Part shown: in pieces, positions 17,635 to 26,985 of the stretch
Layout of the letters: every line of letters begins with the position of its first letter
Position numbering within the stretch: position 1 is the stretch's first letter
Source: Agromyces salentinus
Lineage (GTDB): Bacteria; Actinomycetota; Actinomycetes; Actinomycetales; Microbacteriaceae
Direction: 5' to 3'
NCBI RefSeq assembly: GCF_009749395.1
Contig: NZ_WBIR01000012.1
Span: 18,394 to 82,393, forward strand
DNA length: 64,000 bases
Made by a program: the position numbers and the translations under genes
The notes under the pieces: generated by a model
Told to the model about the DNA's origin: nothing
The model's database searches: none
What the model saw: only the letters and a program-made list of their open reading frames with translations

Positions 17635-18348
17635 GTGGTGTCCTGGATCAGTCGACGCGTGCCGCGTCCCGAAGCGCCGCGCCTCCGACCGCGCGTCGCG
17701 CCGACCGAGCTGACGAAGGTCGACTTCACCGAGCTGATTCCCGAGCCGGTGCCGTTCCTCGGCCAGGCGGCCTACATCCAGCTGGAGTTCTTCGAGGGTC
17801 TCTCCCGGGCGGTCGGCACCGCGCCGACGCTCGGTGCGAAGGAGGGCCTGAGCGCCGCGGCCGGCGTCGCCCTCGGCAAGCACCACGACCTCATCGCCGA
17901 ACTGCGCCGCATGGACGTCGAGCCCGTCGACGTCATGGCGCCCTTCGCACCGGCGACGGCACGCCTGCATCACGCCTGGTCCGAAGGCGACTGGTACGAG
18001 CTCCTCCTCGCCATCCACGTCACGTCGGGCATGCTCGACGGCTACTTCGCCAGCCTCGCGAACGGGCTCCCGACCGACGTCGCCCGCCGCGTGCGGGGCA
18101 TCCTCGACCGCGGCGGTGCCGGCCTCGTGCTCGAGGGCGAGCTGGCGGCGGCCATCGCCGCCGAGCCGGGCCTCGCCGACCGACTCGCGCTCTGGGGCCG
18201 CAGCCTCGTCGGGGACACGCTGCTCATCGCGCGTTCGGCGCTGCACGCGTCGGATGCCCGCGGACTCGACGAGAAGGTCGAGCCGATCTTCACCGAGCTC
18301 ATCGCCGACCACACGCGTCGCATGGACGCGCTCGGCCTCACCGCCTGA
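17635..18348 (+). CDS. Ferritin-like fold protein (putative hydroxylase-like)
   Basis: 237 residues. The core is a four-helix ferritin-like bundle with spaced acidic and His residues (YIQLEFFEGL, GKHHDLIAEL, HHAWSEGDWYELLLAIH, DEKVEPIFTELIADHTRRMD). These fit a di-iron site of the kind found in the actinobacterial ferritin-like/MiaE-like group. Family members next to the DEAD helicase and DUF3107 genes are conserved in mycobacteria, without a proven reaction. GTG 17635 is selected over 17629 and 17638 by the -10 spacing. Confidence 0.7.
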   Translation: MVSWISRRVPRPEAPRLRPRVAPTELTKVDFTELIPEPVPFLGQAAYIQLEFFEGLSRAVGTAPTLGAKEGLSAAAGVALGKHHDLIAELRRMDVEPVDVMAPFAPATARLHHAWSEGDWYELLLAIHVTSGMLDGYFASLANGLPTDVARRVRGILDRGGAGLVLEGELAAAIAAEPGLADRLALWGRSLVGDTLLIARSALHASDARGLDEKVEPIFTELIADHTRRMDALGLTA

Positions 18349-18376
18349 CCACGCCCTCGGTTCGCCGGCCGGAACA

Positions 18377-18417
18377 CGAACGGACCGGCCCTCCATGCGG
18401 AGGACGCGGTCCGTTCG
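18377..18417. terminator. Bidirectional terminator, nested hairpin
   Basis: CGAACGGACCG pairs with CGGTCCGTTCG, and an inner stem CCTCC-ATGC-GGAGG stacks inside. It lies between two convergent stops (18348 and 18445). Confidence 0.75.
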
Positions 18418-18444
18418 GGATTCTCCGCCGGGCGGCAGCGCGGT

Positions 18445-18771
18445 TCAGTGCACCGGCGTGGCGCGGGTGTCCGTCCCGGCCCCTGGCCGGGCCAGGCGCT
18501 CGAAGAGCGCGGCATCCGCTCGCTCGCGACGCGGACCGATGAGGTACGCGGTCGCCGCGGCGGCGAGGCCGGCCACGACGAACGAGGCGACCCAGATCCA
18601 GGTGCCGTCCCAGGCCCAGCCGAGCCAGGTCAGCGCGACCCAGACGACGGCCGCGACGCCCGCACCGATCGCCGGGACCAGCGCGACCCCGTGCGTGTTG
18701 CGCAACGGCAGCAGGTAGCGGGCCGCGATGCCGAGGATCGCCCCGCCGAGCACGACGAAGAGCAGTTCCAT
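18445..18771 (-). CDS. Small integral membrane protein, unknown
   Basis: 108 residues with three hydrophobic helices (about 2-17, 32-52 and 58-80) and an Arg-rich cytoplasmic tail (LIGPRRERADAALFERL). No domain recognised. ATG 18771 starts 1 base after the stop of the DUF3107 gene, so the two are cotranscribed. The longer upstream frame overlaps DUF3107 and is rejected. Confidence 0.7.
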   Translation of the reverse strand: MELLFVVLGGAILGIAARYLLPLRNTHGVALVPAIGAGVAAVVWVALTWLGWAWDGTWIWVASFVVAGLAAAATAYLIGPRRERADAALFERLARPGAGTDTRATPVH

Positions 18772-18772
18772 G

Positions 18773-18997
18773 TCAGGCGACGAATCCGACGCGTCGTGCC
18801 TCTTCGCCGCTGATCTCGACATAGGCGAGCGCTGCGGCCGGAACGAGGAAGACGGTGCCCTTCGAGTCGATGAACTCGAGCGACTTCGCGTCGCCCGCGA
18901 GCGCCGCCGCGACCTGGGACTTGACCTCCTCGGGCGTCTGCGCCGACTCGAAGCCGAGTTCGCGGGGGGAGTTCTGAATGCCGATCCGTACGTCCAC
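18773..18997 (-). CDS. DUF3107 family protein
   Basis: 74 residues: MDVRIGIQNSPRELGFES at the start and YVEISGEEARRVGFVA at the end. The whole chain is a DUF3107 domain, conserved in actinobacteria near the adnAB and DEAD-helicase genes (the mycobacterial relative is known as TB9.4). Function unknown. The start is GTG, with AGAAAGG 8 bases before it; a TAGTGT -10 lies around 19024-19029. Confidence 0.85.
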   Translation of the reverse strand: MDVRIGIQNSPRELGFESAQTPEEVKSQVAAALAGDAKSLEFIDSKGTVFLVPAAALAYVEISGEEARRVGFVA

Positions 18998-19079
18998 AGT
19001 GGGGGCCTTTCTGTCCTTGCGACCACACTAGGACACGGCTCGCGGGCACCGGCGCACGTTCACTGTCGGCGGAACGGGT

Positions 19080-19085
19080 TAGCGT
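19080..19085 (+). promoter_or_regulatory. -10 box of the adnAB operon
   Basis: TAGCGT, 6 bases before the ATG at 19092. The GTG at 19086 touches the box and is therefore unlikely to be the start. Confidence 0.5.
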
Positions 19086-19091
19086 GTGGCC

Positions 19092-22000
19092 ATGCCCAGC
19101 CCCACCGTCTCCTCGCCGCCCGAGGCGAGCGACACGGCGCACGTCGAAGCCCCGGTCGATGTCGCCTCGCACCCGCTCCACCACGCCGGGATCGCCGCGC
19201 GCGACATCGGGCACGGCCATGTCGCGGTCTTCGGCGCACCGGGGTCCGGCAAGACGACCCTCGCGGTCGAACTCGTGGCCGACCGGGTCGAACGGCTCGG
19301 CTACGGCGTCGACGAGGTGCTCGTGCTCTGCGCCACGCGGACGACGGCCACGGCGCTGCGCGATCGCATCGCCGTCCGTCTCGGAGCGACCACCCGGGGG
19401 CCGCTCGCGCGAACCGCCAACTCCATCGCGTTCCAGCTCGTGCGCGCCTACACCGGTGCACCCGTCACGCTCCTCACGGGCGGCGAGCACGACCGCATCG
19501 TCGCCGATCTCATCGAGGGCGGCATCCGCGACGGGTTCGGCCCGGCCTGGCCCGACCCGCTCACCCCCGAGGTGCGCTCGCTGCGCGGCTTCCGAAGCGA
19601 GTTGCGCGACCTGCTGATGCGCGCCGTCGAGCTCGGCATCGACGAGGTCGAGCTCGCTCGCCTCGGCGAGGCCGCAGCGCGCCCCGAATGGGTCGCCGCC
19701 GCGGCGTTCATGGCCGAGTACGCCGACGTCAAGGAGCAGGTCCGGCCCGACCAGTTCGACTCCGCCGAGCTCGGTGCGTTCGCCGCGTCGATCGTGCGGC
19801 GCAGCGCCGCCGATCCTGCGGCATCCGCAGCGCTCGGACCACTCGCCGGGCTCCGCCTGCTCGTCGTCGACGATGCCCAGGAGACCACCGAGGCCGCCGC
19901 GGCGCTGATCGCCGCGTTCGCCGCCTGCGACGTGCAGGTCGTCGCGATCGGCGATCCCGACGTCGCGAGCAACGGGTTCCGCGGAGGGCGGCCCGAACTC
20001 CTCGGCTCGTTGTCCTCCGTGCTCGACGGCGCGCCGGTGCAGCGCATCGACCTGCCGCTCGTGCATCGCGGGCGCCCCGGCATCGCCGAGATGCTCACCG
20101 GCGTGCGTTCGCACATCGGCACGGCCCTCGGCGGCAGCCATCGTGCGGCCGCCCTCGCCCGGTCGCACGACGTCGACGCGCTCGCGCCCCTGCTCGGCAT
20201 CGAGGCGCCCTCGAGCGCGTCGCAGTCGCTCGCGATCGCCTCCCTCCTCCGCGAACGCCACCTGCTCGACGGGGTGCCGTGGTCGCAGATGGCCGTCGTG
20301 CTTCGATCCGGTGCGGATGTCCCGGCCGTCGAACGTGCGCTCGCACTGGCCGACGTGCCGACCGCGGGCGTCGCGACGGGCCTCGCCCTCCGGGACGCCC
20401 CCGCGGCCGCCGCACTGCTCACGGCCTGCTCGGTCGTGCTCGGCCGCGAGCCGCTCACGGCAGACCTCGCCGTGACGCTGCTCACCGGGCCCCTCGGCCG
20501 GCTCGACGGCGTGGGCCTCAGGCGGCTGCGCCTCGCACTCCGGCACGAGGAGCTCGCCGCGGGCGGCGATCGCACCGGCGACGAACTGCTCGTCGACGCG
20601 CTCGGCGCGCCCGGCGGGTTCGCCACGATCGACGCGGCTCCCGGCCGCCGCGCGGCCAAGCTCGCCGCCGTGCTCGAGGCGGCGAAGGGCATCGCGACGG
20701 CCGGCGGCAGCATCGAGGAGGTGCTCTGGTCGCTCTGGGAGGGCAGCGCGCTCGCCGCGGAGTGGAGCAGGCAGGCCGGTGGCACCGGCGTGCTCGCCGA
20801 CGAGGCCGACCGGCAGCTCGATGCCGCGGTCGCGCTGTTCGCCGCCGCGACCCGGTTCGTCGAGCGCGAACCCGATGCGCCCGCGACGCGCTTCGTCGAC
20901 GAGGTGCTCGCGAGCGAGCTCCCCGAGGACTCCCTCGCGCCGCGCCGCACCGCCGAGACCGTGCTCGTCACCACGCCGCAGTCGCTCGTCGGCCGGGAGT
21001 TCGACGTGGTCGTCATCGCGGGCCTCCAGGATGCGGTGTGGCCGAACCTGCGCCCACGCGGGACCCTCCTGCACTCCGCCCTGCTCGCGAGGGTTGCGCA
21101 GGCGCAGCGCGCCGGTGCTCCGTTGCCGGGAGTCGACTCACCGGCGGAGGCGCGGGCCGGCGTTCGCGATGACGAGCTGCGCATGTTCGTGCTCGCGGCG
21201 TCGCGGGCGCGCCGACAGGTCGTGCTCGCCTGCACGGCCAACGACGACGAGCAGCCGTCGGTGCTCATGGGGTACGCCCGCGAGCGGGTGCGGCAGCGCC
21301 GACGCCCGTTGCACCTCCGGCAGCTGGTCGGCGTGCTGCGCCGCGACGCGGTCGCGGGAGACGCCGAGTCCGCGGCCGCCCTCGCCCTGCTCGCCGAGGA
21401 GGGCGTCGCCGGAGCCGGACCGGCTGAATGGTACGGGCTCGCCGAGCCCACGACGCAGGCGCCGCTCGTCGACCTCGACGGCGACCCCGAGGCGACCGTC
21501 GCCGTCTCCCCGTCGCAGATCGATCGCGTGGAGGAGTCGCCGCTCGGCTGGTTCGTCGACCACGTCGCGTCGCCGCCGTCGGGCGTGGCCGCGTCGATCG
21601 GCACGATCGTGCACGCGGTCGTCGAGGAGGTCGGGGGGCGCGAGGACGGCGACACGAGCCTGGACGCCATCTGGGCCGCCGTCGAGACGCGGCTGAAGGG
21701 CGTGCGCTTCGAGGCCGGCTGGGTCGCCGAACGCGAACGCCGCGGAGCCAGACGCATGGCCGAAGGGGCCGCGGAGTACCTGACCTCGTTCGGCGACGAC
21801 GAGAAGGTGCTGCTCGGCGCCGAGGGCCGCTTCACGATCACGGTCGACCGCGTGCGCATCACCGGCACGATCGACCGCATCGAGGCCTCGGCCGACGGCA
21901 CGACGGTCATCGTCGACCTGAAGACCGGGCGGACGCCGCCGACCTATGCCCAGACCGCCGAGCATCCTCAACTGGCCGCCTACCAACTGGCGGCCAGGCA

Positions 22001-22259
22001 GGGCGCGATCGAGTCGGCCGGCACCCTCGGCGGCGCCAAGCTGGTCTACGTCGCCACCCCGTCGCGTGGGCTCGCGTACACCGAGCGCGCGCAGCAGCCG
22101 TTCGACGACGATGCCGAGGAGTCCTTCCGCGAACGCCTCGCCGACGTGGGCCGGGTCATGGCCGGTGCCACGTTCGAGGGCCCCGCCGAACTCGGGCACC
22201 GGTCCCGGTTCGGGTCCTGGCAGTACCGCGTGCACCTCGTGCCGGCGGTCTCGGCATGA
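19092..22259 (+). CDS. adnA: AdnA-like motor-nuclease subunit (UvrD/Rep fold plus RecB nuclease)
   Basis: 1055 residues. Walker A is GAPGSGKTTL near residue 45; motif II reads VVDDAQET, a deviation from DEYQD, and later helicase motifs are weak, as expected for the less active AdnA motor. A C-terminal RecB-type PD-(D/E)XK nuclease is intact: GTIVHAVVEE, TGTIDRIEA, TVIVDLKTGR, HPQLAAYQ. With AdnB it forms the actinobacterial double-strand-break resection machine. Its stop overlaps the adnB start (ATGA at 22256-22259). Assignment of A versus B rests on order and motor quality. Confidence 0.8.
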   Translation: MPSPTVSSPPEASDTAHVEAPVDVASHPLHHAGIAARDIGHGHVAVFGAPGSGKTTLAVELVADRVERLGYGVDEVLVLCATRTTATALRDRIAVRLGATTRGPLARTANSIAFQLVRAYTGAPVTLLTGGEHDRIVADLIEGGIRDGFGPAWPDPLTPEVRSLRGFRSELRDLLMRAVELGIDEVELARLGEAAARPEWVAAAAFMAEYADVKEQVRPDQFDSAELGAFAASIVRRSAADPAASAALGPLAGLRLLVVDDAQETTEAAAALIAAFAACDVQVVAIGDPDVASNGFRGGRPELLGSLSSVLDGAPVQRIDLPLVHRGRPGIAEMLTGVRSHIGTALGGSHRAAALARSHDVDALAPLLGIEAPSSASQSLAIASLLRERHLLDGVPWSQMAVVLRSGADVPAVERALALADVPTAGVATGLALRDAPAAAALLTACSVVLGREPLTADLAVTLLTGPLGRLDGVGLRRLRLALRHEELAAGGDRTGDELLVDALGAPGGFATIDAAPGRRAAKLAAVLEAAKGIATAGGSIEEVLWSLWEGSALAAEWSRQAGGTGVLADEADRQLDAAVALFAAATRFVEREPDAPATRFVDEVLASELPEDSLAPRRTAETVLVTTPQSLVGREFDVVVIAGLQDAVWPNLRPRGTLLHSALLARVAQAQRAGAPLPGVDSPAEARAGVRDDELRMFVLAASRARRQVVLACTANDDEQPSVLMGYARERVRQRRRPLHLRQLVGVLRRDAVAGDAESAAALALLAEEGVAGAGPAEWYGLAEPTTQAPLVDLDGDPEATVAVSPSQIDRVEESPLGWFVDHVASPPSGVAASIGTIVHAVVEEVGGREDGDTSLDAIWAAVETRLKGVRFEAGWVAERERRGARRMAEGAAEYLTSFGDDEKVLLGAEGRFTITVDRVRITGTIDRIEASADGTTVIVDLKTGRTPPTYAQTAEHPQLAAYQLAARQGAIESAGTLGGAKLVYVATPSRGLAYTERAQQPFDDDAEESFRERLADVGRVMAGATFEGPAELGHRSRFGSWQYRVHLVPAVSA

Positions 22260-25200
22260 GCGGCCGCGACGCCGCGATCAGCGCTGCGGAGATCGCCACC
22301 CGACTCGGGCTCCACCTGCCGACGCCCGAGCAGCAGGCGGTCATCGAAGCCGATCCGCACGGGGCCAGCATCGTGGTCGCGGGGGCCGGGAGCGGCAAGA
22401 CCGAGACGATGGCGAACCGCGTCGTCTGGCTGCTGGCCAACGGACACGTGGGCGTCGCCGACGTGCTCGGGCTCACCTTCACCCGCAAGGCCGCGGGCGA
22501 ACTCGCCGAGCGCGTCCGTGAACGGGTCGCGCAACTCGTCGCCGAGGGCATCGCCGACCTCGAGATCGATCCCCTCGAGTCCGCGACGGTCAGCACCTAC
22601 CACGCGTTCGCCAGCGCGATCTACCGAGAGCACGCCATGCGCATCGGCCGCGAGCCGGACGCGACCGTGCTCGGCGAGGCATCGGCATGGCTGCTCGCCC
22701 GCTCCGTCGTGAGCGGTTCAGCCGACCCGAGGCTCATCGAGCTCGACGCATCCCTCGACAAGGTCACGGGCGCGACCCTCTCGCTCAGCCGCGCCCTCGC
22801 CGAGAACGTGGCCGACAGCCGCGACGTGCGCGCCTTCACGCGTGATTTCCTCGGCATGCGGGGACTGCCCATCGACGCACCGCGCAAGCGCACGGACTTC
22901 GAATCGTTCGTCGGCGCCCTGGGCGTGGTCGACGCCCTGCCGCCACTGCTCGACCTCGCCGACGCCTACGCCGCAGCGAAGCGCGAACGCGGCTACGTCG
23001 AGTTCTCCGACCAGGTCGCGCTCGCCCTGCAGATCTGCAGCGAGCACCCCGAGGTCGTCGCCGAGCACCGCGAGCGCTCCCGCACCGTGCTGCTCGACGA
23101 GTACCAGGACACGAGCGTCGTGCAGACGCGGCTGCTCGCCACGCTGTTCGACGGGCACCCGGTCATGGCGGTGGGCGACCCCGACCAGTCGATCTACGGA
23201 TGGCGCGGGGCGAGCGCGGCGAACCTCGCCAGGTTCGACCGCGACTTCGGACGGGGTCGTGCCGCGGTCTACCACCTCTCGACGAGCTGGCGGAATCCCC
23301 GCATCGTGCTCGATGCGGCGAACACGCTCATCGCCCCGCTCGACGCCGGCATCCCGAAGGCACCGCTCGCGCCGTCGCCGTTCGCCGCGACCGGACGCCT
23401 CGAGATCGACTGGTCCGAGACCATCGAGGGCGAGGCCGACCGGGTCGCGGCCTGGTTCGCCGCGCACCTCGTCCGCGGTGCCGGCGCGAAGAGCGGCGCG
23501 CTGCTCTGCCGCACGTTCTCGAACGTCGAGGTGTTCACCACCGCTCTCCGCGCGCACGGCGTTCCCGTGCACGTGCTCGGACTCGCCGGGCTGCTCGACC
23601 AGCCGGTGATCGCCGACCTCGTCTGCACGCTGCGGGTGCTGCACGATCCCACCGCCGGCTCGGAGCTCGTGCGCGTGCTCGGCGGCGCCCGCTGGCGTGT
23701 CGGTCCGGCCGACCTCGCGGGGCTGCGGGCGGTCGCGGCCTGGCTCGTCGACCGCGACCTCTCGCGTCGACGCCTCGACGACTCAGTTCGCCGCGAGCTC
23801 CGCGCCTCCGTGGCTGCGGAGGAGTCGCCGTCCATCGTCGACGCGCTCGACTTCGTGCTCACGGCACCCGACGACCATCGGGCGCTCGCGGGCATCAGCG
23901 AGACCGGGTTGGGTCGCATGCGCCGCGCCGGAGCACAGTTGCAGTCGCTGCGGCGCCGGGCCGGGCTCGGCCTCGTCGACTTCGTGCACCTGGTGCAGCA
24001 GGAGCTGCTCCTCGACATCGAGGCCACCGCCAATGCGGACCAGCCGCTCGGGCGCCCGAGCCTCGAGGCGTTCGACGAGCTGCTCGCTGCGTTCGCAGAG
24101 GACTCCGAGCACCCCACCCTCGGCGCCTTCCTCGGCTGGCTCACCGAGGCCGAGCAGCGGGACCGGCTGTCGCCGCGGCAGGACGAGCCCGAACCGGGGG
24201 CCGTCCAGGTACTCTCCATCCACGGGTCGAAGGGCCTCGAATGGGATGCCGTGGCCGTTCCGCGCATGGTCGAGGACGAGATCCCCTCGAAGCCTCGCTC
24301 GTCGAAAGGCTGGCTCGCCTTCGGCGAACTGCCCGACGAGTTCAAGGGCGACTGCGACGAGCTGCCCGAGCTCGGCTGGCGCGGCGTCCAGAGCCAGCGC
24401 GAGTTCGACGAGGCCGTGAAGGCCTTCGCCGAGGAGAACCGCGACGGCCATGCCGAGGAGGAGCGTCGGCTCGCCTACGTGGCCATCACGCGCACGCGCT
24501 CGGACCTCCTGCTGAGCGGATCGTGGTGGTCGACGCAGAAAACGCCACGGGCGCCGAGTCCGTTCCTGCGGGAGCTCGCCGTCGCGGGGGTCATCGATCC
24601 GGGGAGGCTTCCGACCCGACCCGAGTCCGATGAGAACCCGCGCTCGGGTGCCGTCGTCCGAGCGGTGTGGCCACTCGATCCCCTCGGCTTCCGACGCGAC
24701 GGCGTGCACCGCGCGGCCGAAGCGGTCCGCGAGGCCGCACGGCGACCCAGCGGATCCGGAATCGGCCCGCAGCTCTCGTCCGAGCTCACGTTGCTCATCG
24801 AGGAGCGTCGTCGTCGACAGGAAGGTCCCGGCTCGACGCCGATCCCGTCGCGCATCCCGGCGTCCCGGTTCAAGGACTACCTCGACGATCCCGAGGCCGT
24901 GGCGGCGCAGTTGCGGCGACCGATGCCGCAACGGCCCTACCGGGCGACCCGGCTCGGAACCCTCTTCCACGACTGGGTGGAGCACCGCTCGACGGGGGAG
25001 TCCGCTGCCGCGGGCATCGACGACGGGCTCTTCGCCCTCGACGGCACCTTCGGCGACGACGGCGACGAGCTGTTCGTCACGGCAGACGGCGTCGGGCTCC
25101 TCGAATCCGCGGACGACGACGTCGCGGAGGCCACTCTCGGGAGCTCCGACGAGAGCACCGGTGGCGCCTTGCCCGCGTCAGACGCGGGCTCGGCCTCGGC

Positions 25201-25645
25201 CGGTGACGCGCGACGCTCGACGCGCACGCTGGCCGACCGAGAGCGCCTCCGGGCGCTCAGGGCGACGTTCGAGGCATCCGAGTGGGGCGACCGCAAGCCG
25301 ATCGCAGTCGAGATCGAACTGCACCTTCCGATCGACGAGCACGTCTTCGTCTGCAAGCTGGACGCGGTGTACGACGTGCCCGCCGACGGGGAGCTCGCTG
25401 CCCGCGGCATCCGATACCAGGTGGTCGACTGGAAGACGGGTCGGGCGCCGCGCAATGCACGCGACCTCGAGCTGAAGCAGACCCAGCTCGCGTTGTACCG
25501 ACTCGCCTACGCCGCATGGTCGGGCGTGCCGGTCGAGCAGATCGATGCGGTGTTCTACTTCGTCGAGGACGACCGGACCATCCGTCCGACCGAGCTCTAC
25601 GACGAGGCGGCGTTGCGGCGGGCCTGGGCCTCTGCGGTCAGCTGA
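22256..25645 (+). CDS. adnB: AdnB-like ATP-dependent helicase-nuclease
   Basis: 1129 residues. Full SF1A motif set: Q motif TPEQQAV, Walker A GAGSGKTETM, II LLDEYQDTS, III VGDPDQSIYGWRGA, V HGSKGLEWD, VI YVAITRTRSDL. The C-terminal nuclease has GTLFHDWVEH, KLDAVYD, QVVDWKTGR and KQTQLALYRLAY. This is the active motor and second nuclease of the AdnAB end-resection complex. Translation is coupled to adnA by an ATGA overlap. The last 49 bases overlap the convergent phosphotransferase-like gene. Confidence 0.85.
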   Translation: MSGRDAAISAAEIATRLGLHLPTPEQQAVIEADPHGASIVVAGAGSGKTETMANRVVWLLANGHVGVADVLGLTFTRKAAGELAERVRERVAQLVAEGIADLEIDPLESATVSTYHAFASAIYREHAMRIGREPDATVLGEASAWLLARSVVSGSADPRLIELDASLDKVTGATLSLSRALAENVADSRDVRAFTRDFLGMRGLPIDAPRKRTDFESFVGALGVVDALPPLLDLADAYAAAKRERGYVEFSDQVALALQICSEHPEVVAEHRERSRTVLLDEYQDTSVVQTRLLATLFDGHPVMAVGDPDQSIYGWRGASAANLARFDRDFGRGRAAVYHLSTSWRNPRIVLDAANTLIAPLDAGIPKAPLAPSPFAATGRLEIDWSETIEGEADRVAAWFAAHLVRGAGAKSGALLCRTFSNVEVFTTALRAHGVPVHVLGLAGLLDQPVIADLVCTLRVLHDPTAGSELVRVLGGARWRVGPADLAGLRAVAAWLVDRDLSRRRLDDSVRRELRASVAAEESPSIVDALDFVLTAPDDHRALAGISETGLGRMRRAGAQLQSLRRRAGLGLVDFVHLVQQELLLDIEATANADQPLGRPSLEAFDELLAAFAEDSEHPTLGAFLGWLTEAEQRDRLSPRQDEPEPGAVQVLSIHGSKGLEWDAVAVPRMVEDEIPSKPRSSKGWLAFGELPDEFKGDCDELPELGWRGVQSQREFDEAVKAFAEENRDGHAEEERRLAYVAITRTRSDLLLSGSWWSTQKTPRAPSPFLRELAVAGVIDPGRLPTRPESDENPRSGAVVRAVWPLDPLGFRRDGVHRAAEAVREAARRPSGSGIGPQLSSELTLLIEERRRRQEGPGSTPIPSRIPASRFKDYLDDPEAVAAQLRRPMPQRPYRATRLGTLFHDWVEHRSTGESAAAGIDDGLFALDGTFGDDGDELFVTADGVGLLESADDDVAEATLGSSDESTGGALPASDAGSASAGDARRSTRTLADRERLRALRATFEASEWGDRKPIAVEIELHLPIDEHVFVCKLDAVYDVPADGELAARGIRYQVVDWKTGRAPRNARDLELKQTQLALYRLAYAAWSGVPVEQIDAVFYFVEDDRTIRPTELYDEAALRRAWASAVS

Positions 25646-26898
25646 TCGAGGGTGGCTCGATCCAGCGGGGCGGTGGCATTCGGGTCGGCCGGTGCCCGGT
25701 GCGGGTCCGTCTTGGGGTGCGGTTCGTCCGTCGAACGCGTCGCGGGCGCCGCGTCGCCCCAATCGCTGAGGTCGAGGGGAATCGGCGCCGTCGCGTCGGG
25801 CTGGTAGGCGCGTCGCTCGCCGGCCTCGTCGCGCTCGAGGTCGGAGAAGTCGTAGCTGTCGGTGAGCAGCGCCGACGAATGCTCGCGCGGGGATGCCGCG
25901 GACGCCGGGCGCGGCGTCTCGTCGAGCAGTCGCTCCACGCCGCCGACCGTCAGGATGGGGCCGGTCTCGGGCGAGAGCGCTTCGCTCGTGTGCTCATGCA
26001 CGCTGGAGACCAGGCCGTCGAGCATCGCGACGGCATCGGCGATGATCGAGTCGTCGTGCCGGTCGAAGCCGTGCAGCAGCCATCGCGCGAGCTCGAGTTC
26101 GCCGTAGAGCAGCGCGCGTTGGGGGAGCAGCGCGTCGGCCGCGCCACCGCGTCCGACGATGTACGCCTCGAGGGCGCGCTCGGCGGAGTCGCCCCTCGAC
26201 GTGAGCAGCCAGTGCAGGTCGAGGGCGGGATCGCCGACCGCGACCGCGGACCAGCCGATGACGGCGAGCACGCGCTCACCGTCGACCAGGAACGAATCGG
26301 CCGTGAGCGCGCCGTTGACGACCGCCGGCCGGAAACGCCAGAGCGCGGCATCATCGGTGGCCTCTTCCCATCGGCGCAGAAGTGCCGCCGGCAGGTGGCC
26401 GGTGTCCGATGCGCGGCCGATGAGCTCCACGACCGCATCGCGCGACTCGTCGGCGGTCTCGCGGTGCAGGCCCGCGTCTCCGATGAAGCCCGTGGGCAGT
26501 GAGTGGATCGCGGCGATCGCACCGCCGACCGATTCGGCGAGCCGGTCGTGGGCGGTCAGCTCGTCGCCGGACACCACGTGCCCGTCGAGGAACTCGGTGA
26601 CGACCGCGCGGGTGCCGTCGATCGGGGCCTGGCCGGCGAAGACCGGCACCGCGAACGGCAGCCTCGACCGTACGCCGGCGGTCATCGCGCCAAGGGCGAC
26701 GAGGTCGGCCGACTGCTCCGTCTCGGCCGCCTGCGATCGGGGAACGCGGATCAGCAGCCGCCTGCCGTCAGTGGCGCGAAGTTCGGCGGCGTCGAACCCG
26801 CCGGAAGAGCGTCGCGTGTGGGCACGGGCCGCCGCGACCTCGAGGCCCGGGATCGCCGCCGTGGCCAACGCGGCTAGAGTGAATGTGGGTCTGGCCAT
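25597..26898 (-). CDS. Phosphotransferase-fold protein with degenerate active site
   Basis: 433 residues. The aminoglycoside/choline-kinase-like fold is recognisable: EFLDGHVV hinge, a Brenner-like loop and AVGDPALDLHWLL. The catalytic loop, normally HGDxxxxN, reads NGALTADS (about 195-202), so the His, the catalytic Asp and the metal-binding Asn are all replaced. The metal motif normally IDWGD reads IGWSA (about 213-218). It is therefore probably a pseudokinase. A 130-residue acidic tail follows. ATG 26898 is set by a TAAGCT -10 box 7 bases upstream. The family often carries a macrolide phosphotransferase label, which this active site does not support. Confidence 0.65.
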   Translation of the reverse strand: MARPTFTLAALATAAIPGLEVAAARAHTRRSSGGFDAAELRATDGRRLLIRVPRSQAAETEQSADLVALGAMTAGVRSRLPFAVPVFAGQAPIDGTRAVVTEFLDGHVVSGDELTAHDRLAESVGGAIAAIHSLPTGFIGDAGLHRETADESRDAVVELIGRASDTGHLPAALLRRWEEATDDAALWRFRPAVVNGALTADSFLVDGERVLAVIGWSAVAVGDPALDLHWLLTSRGDSAERALEAYIVGRGGAADALLPQRALLYGELELARWLLHGFDRHDDSIIADAVAMLDGLVSSVHEHTSEALSPETGPILTVGGVERLLDETPRPASAASPREHSSALLTDSYDFSDLERDEAGERRAYQPDATAPIPLDLSDWGDAAPATRSTDEPHPKTDPHRAPADPNATAPLDRATLDQLTAEAQARRNAASS

Positions 26899-26905
26899 GG
26901 CCAAC

Positions 26906-26911
26906 AGCTTA
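26906..26911 (-). promoter_or_regulatory. -10 box of the phosphotransferase-like gene
   Basis: TAAGCT on the minus strand, 7 bases before the ATG at 26898. Confidence 0.45.
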
Positions 26912-26985
26912 AGCAGGTGATTCGGTCGCCGGGGCGAGCGCCACGCCTTGCCGCCGACTCCGCCCCGACGCGAGAGAGGCCTGAT

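Noticed and set aside
15961..18396. Extended DEAD-helicase frame of 811 codons
   Set aside because: The part above 17502 runs opposite the ferritin-like gene and has no helicase similarity; TTG 17502 gives the family N-terminus.
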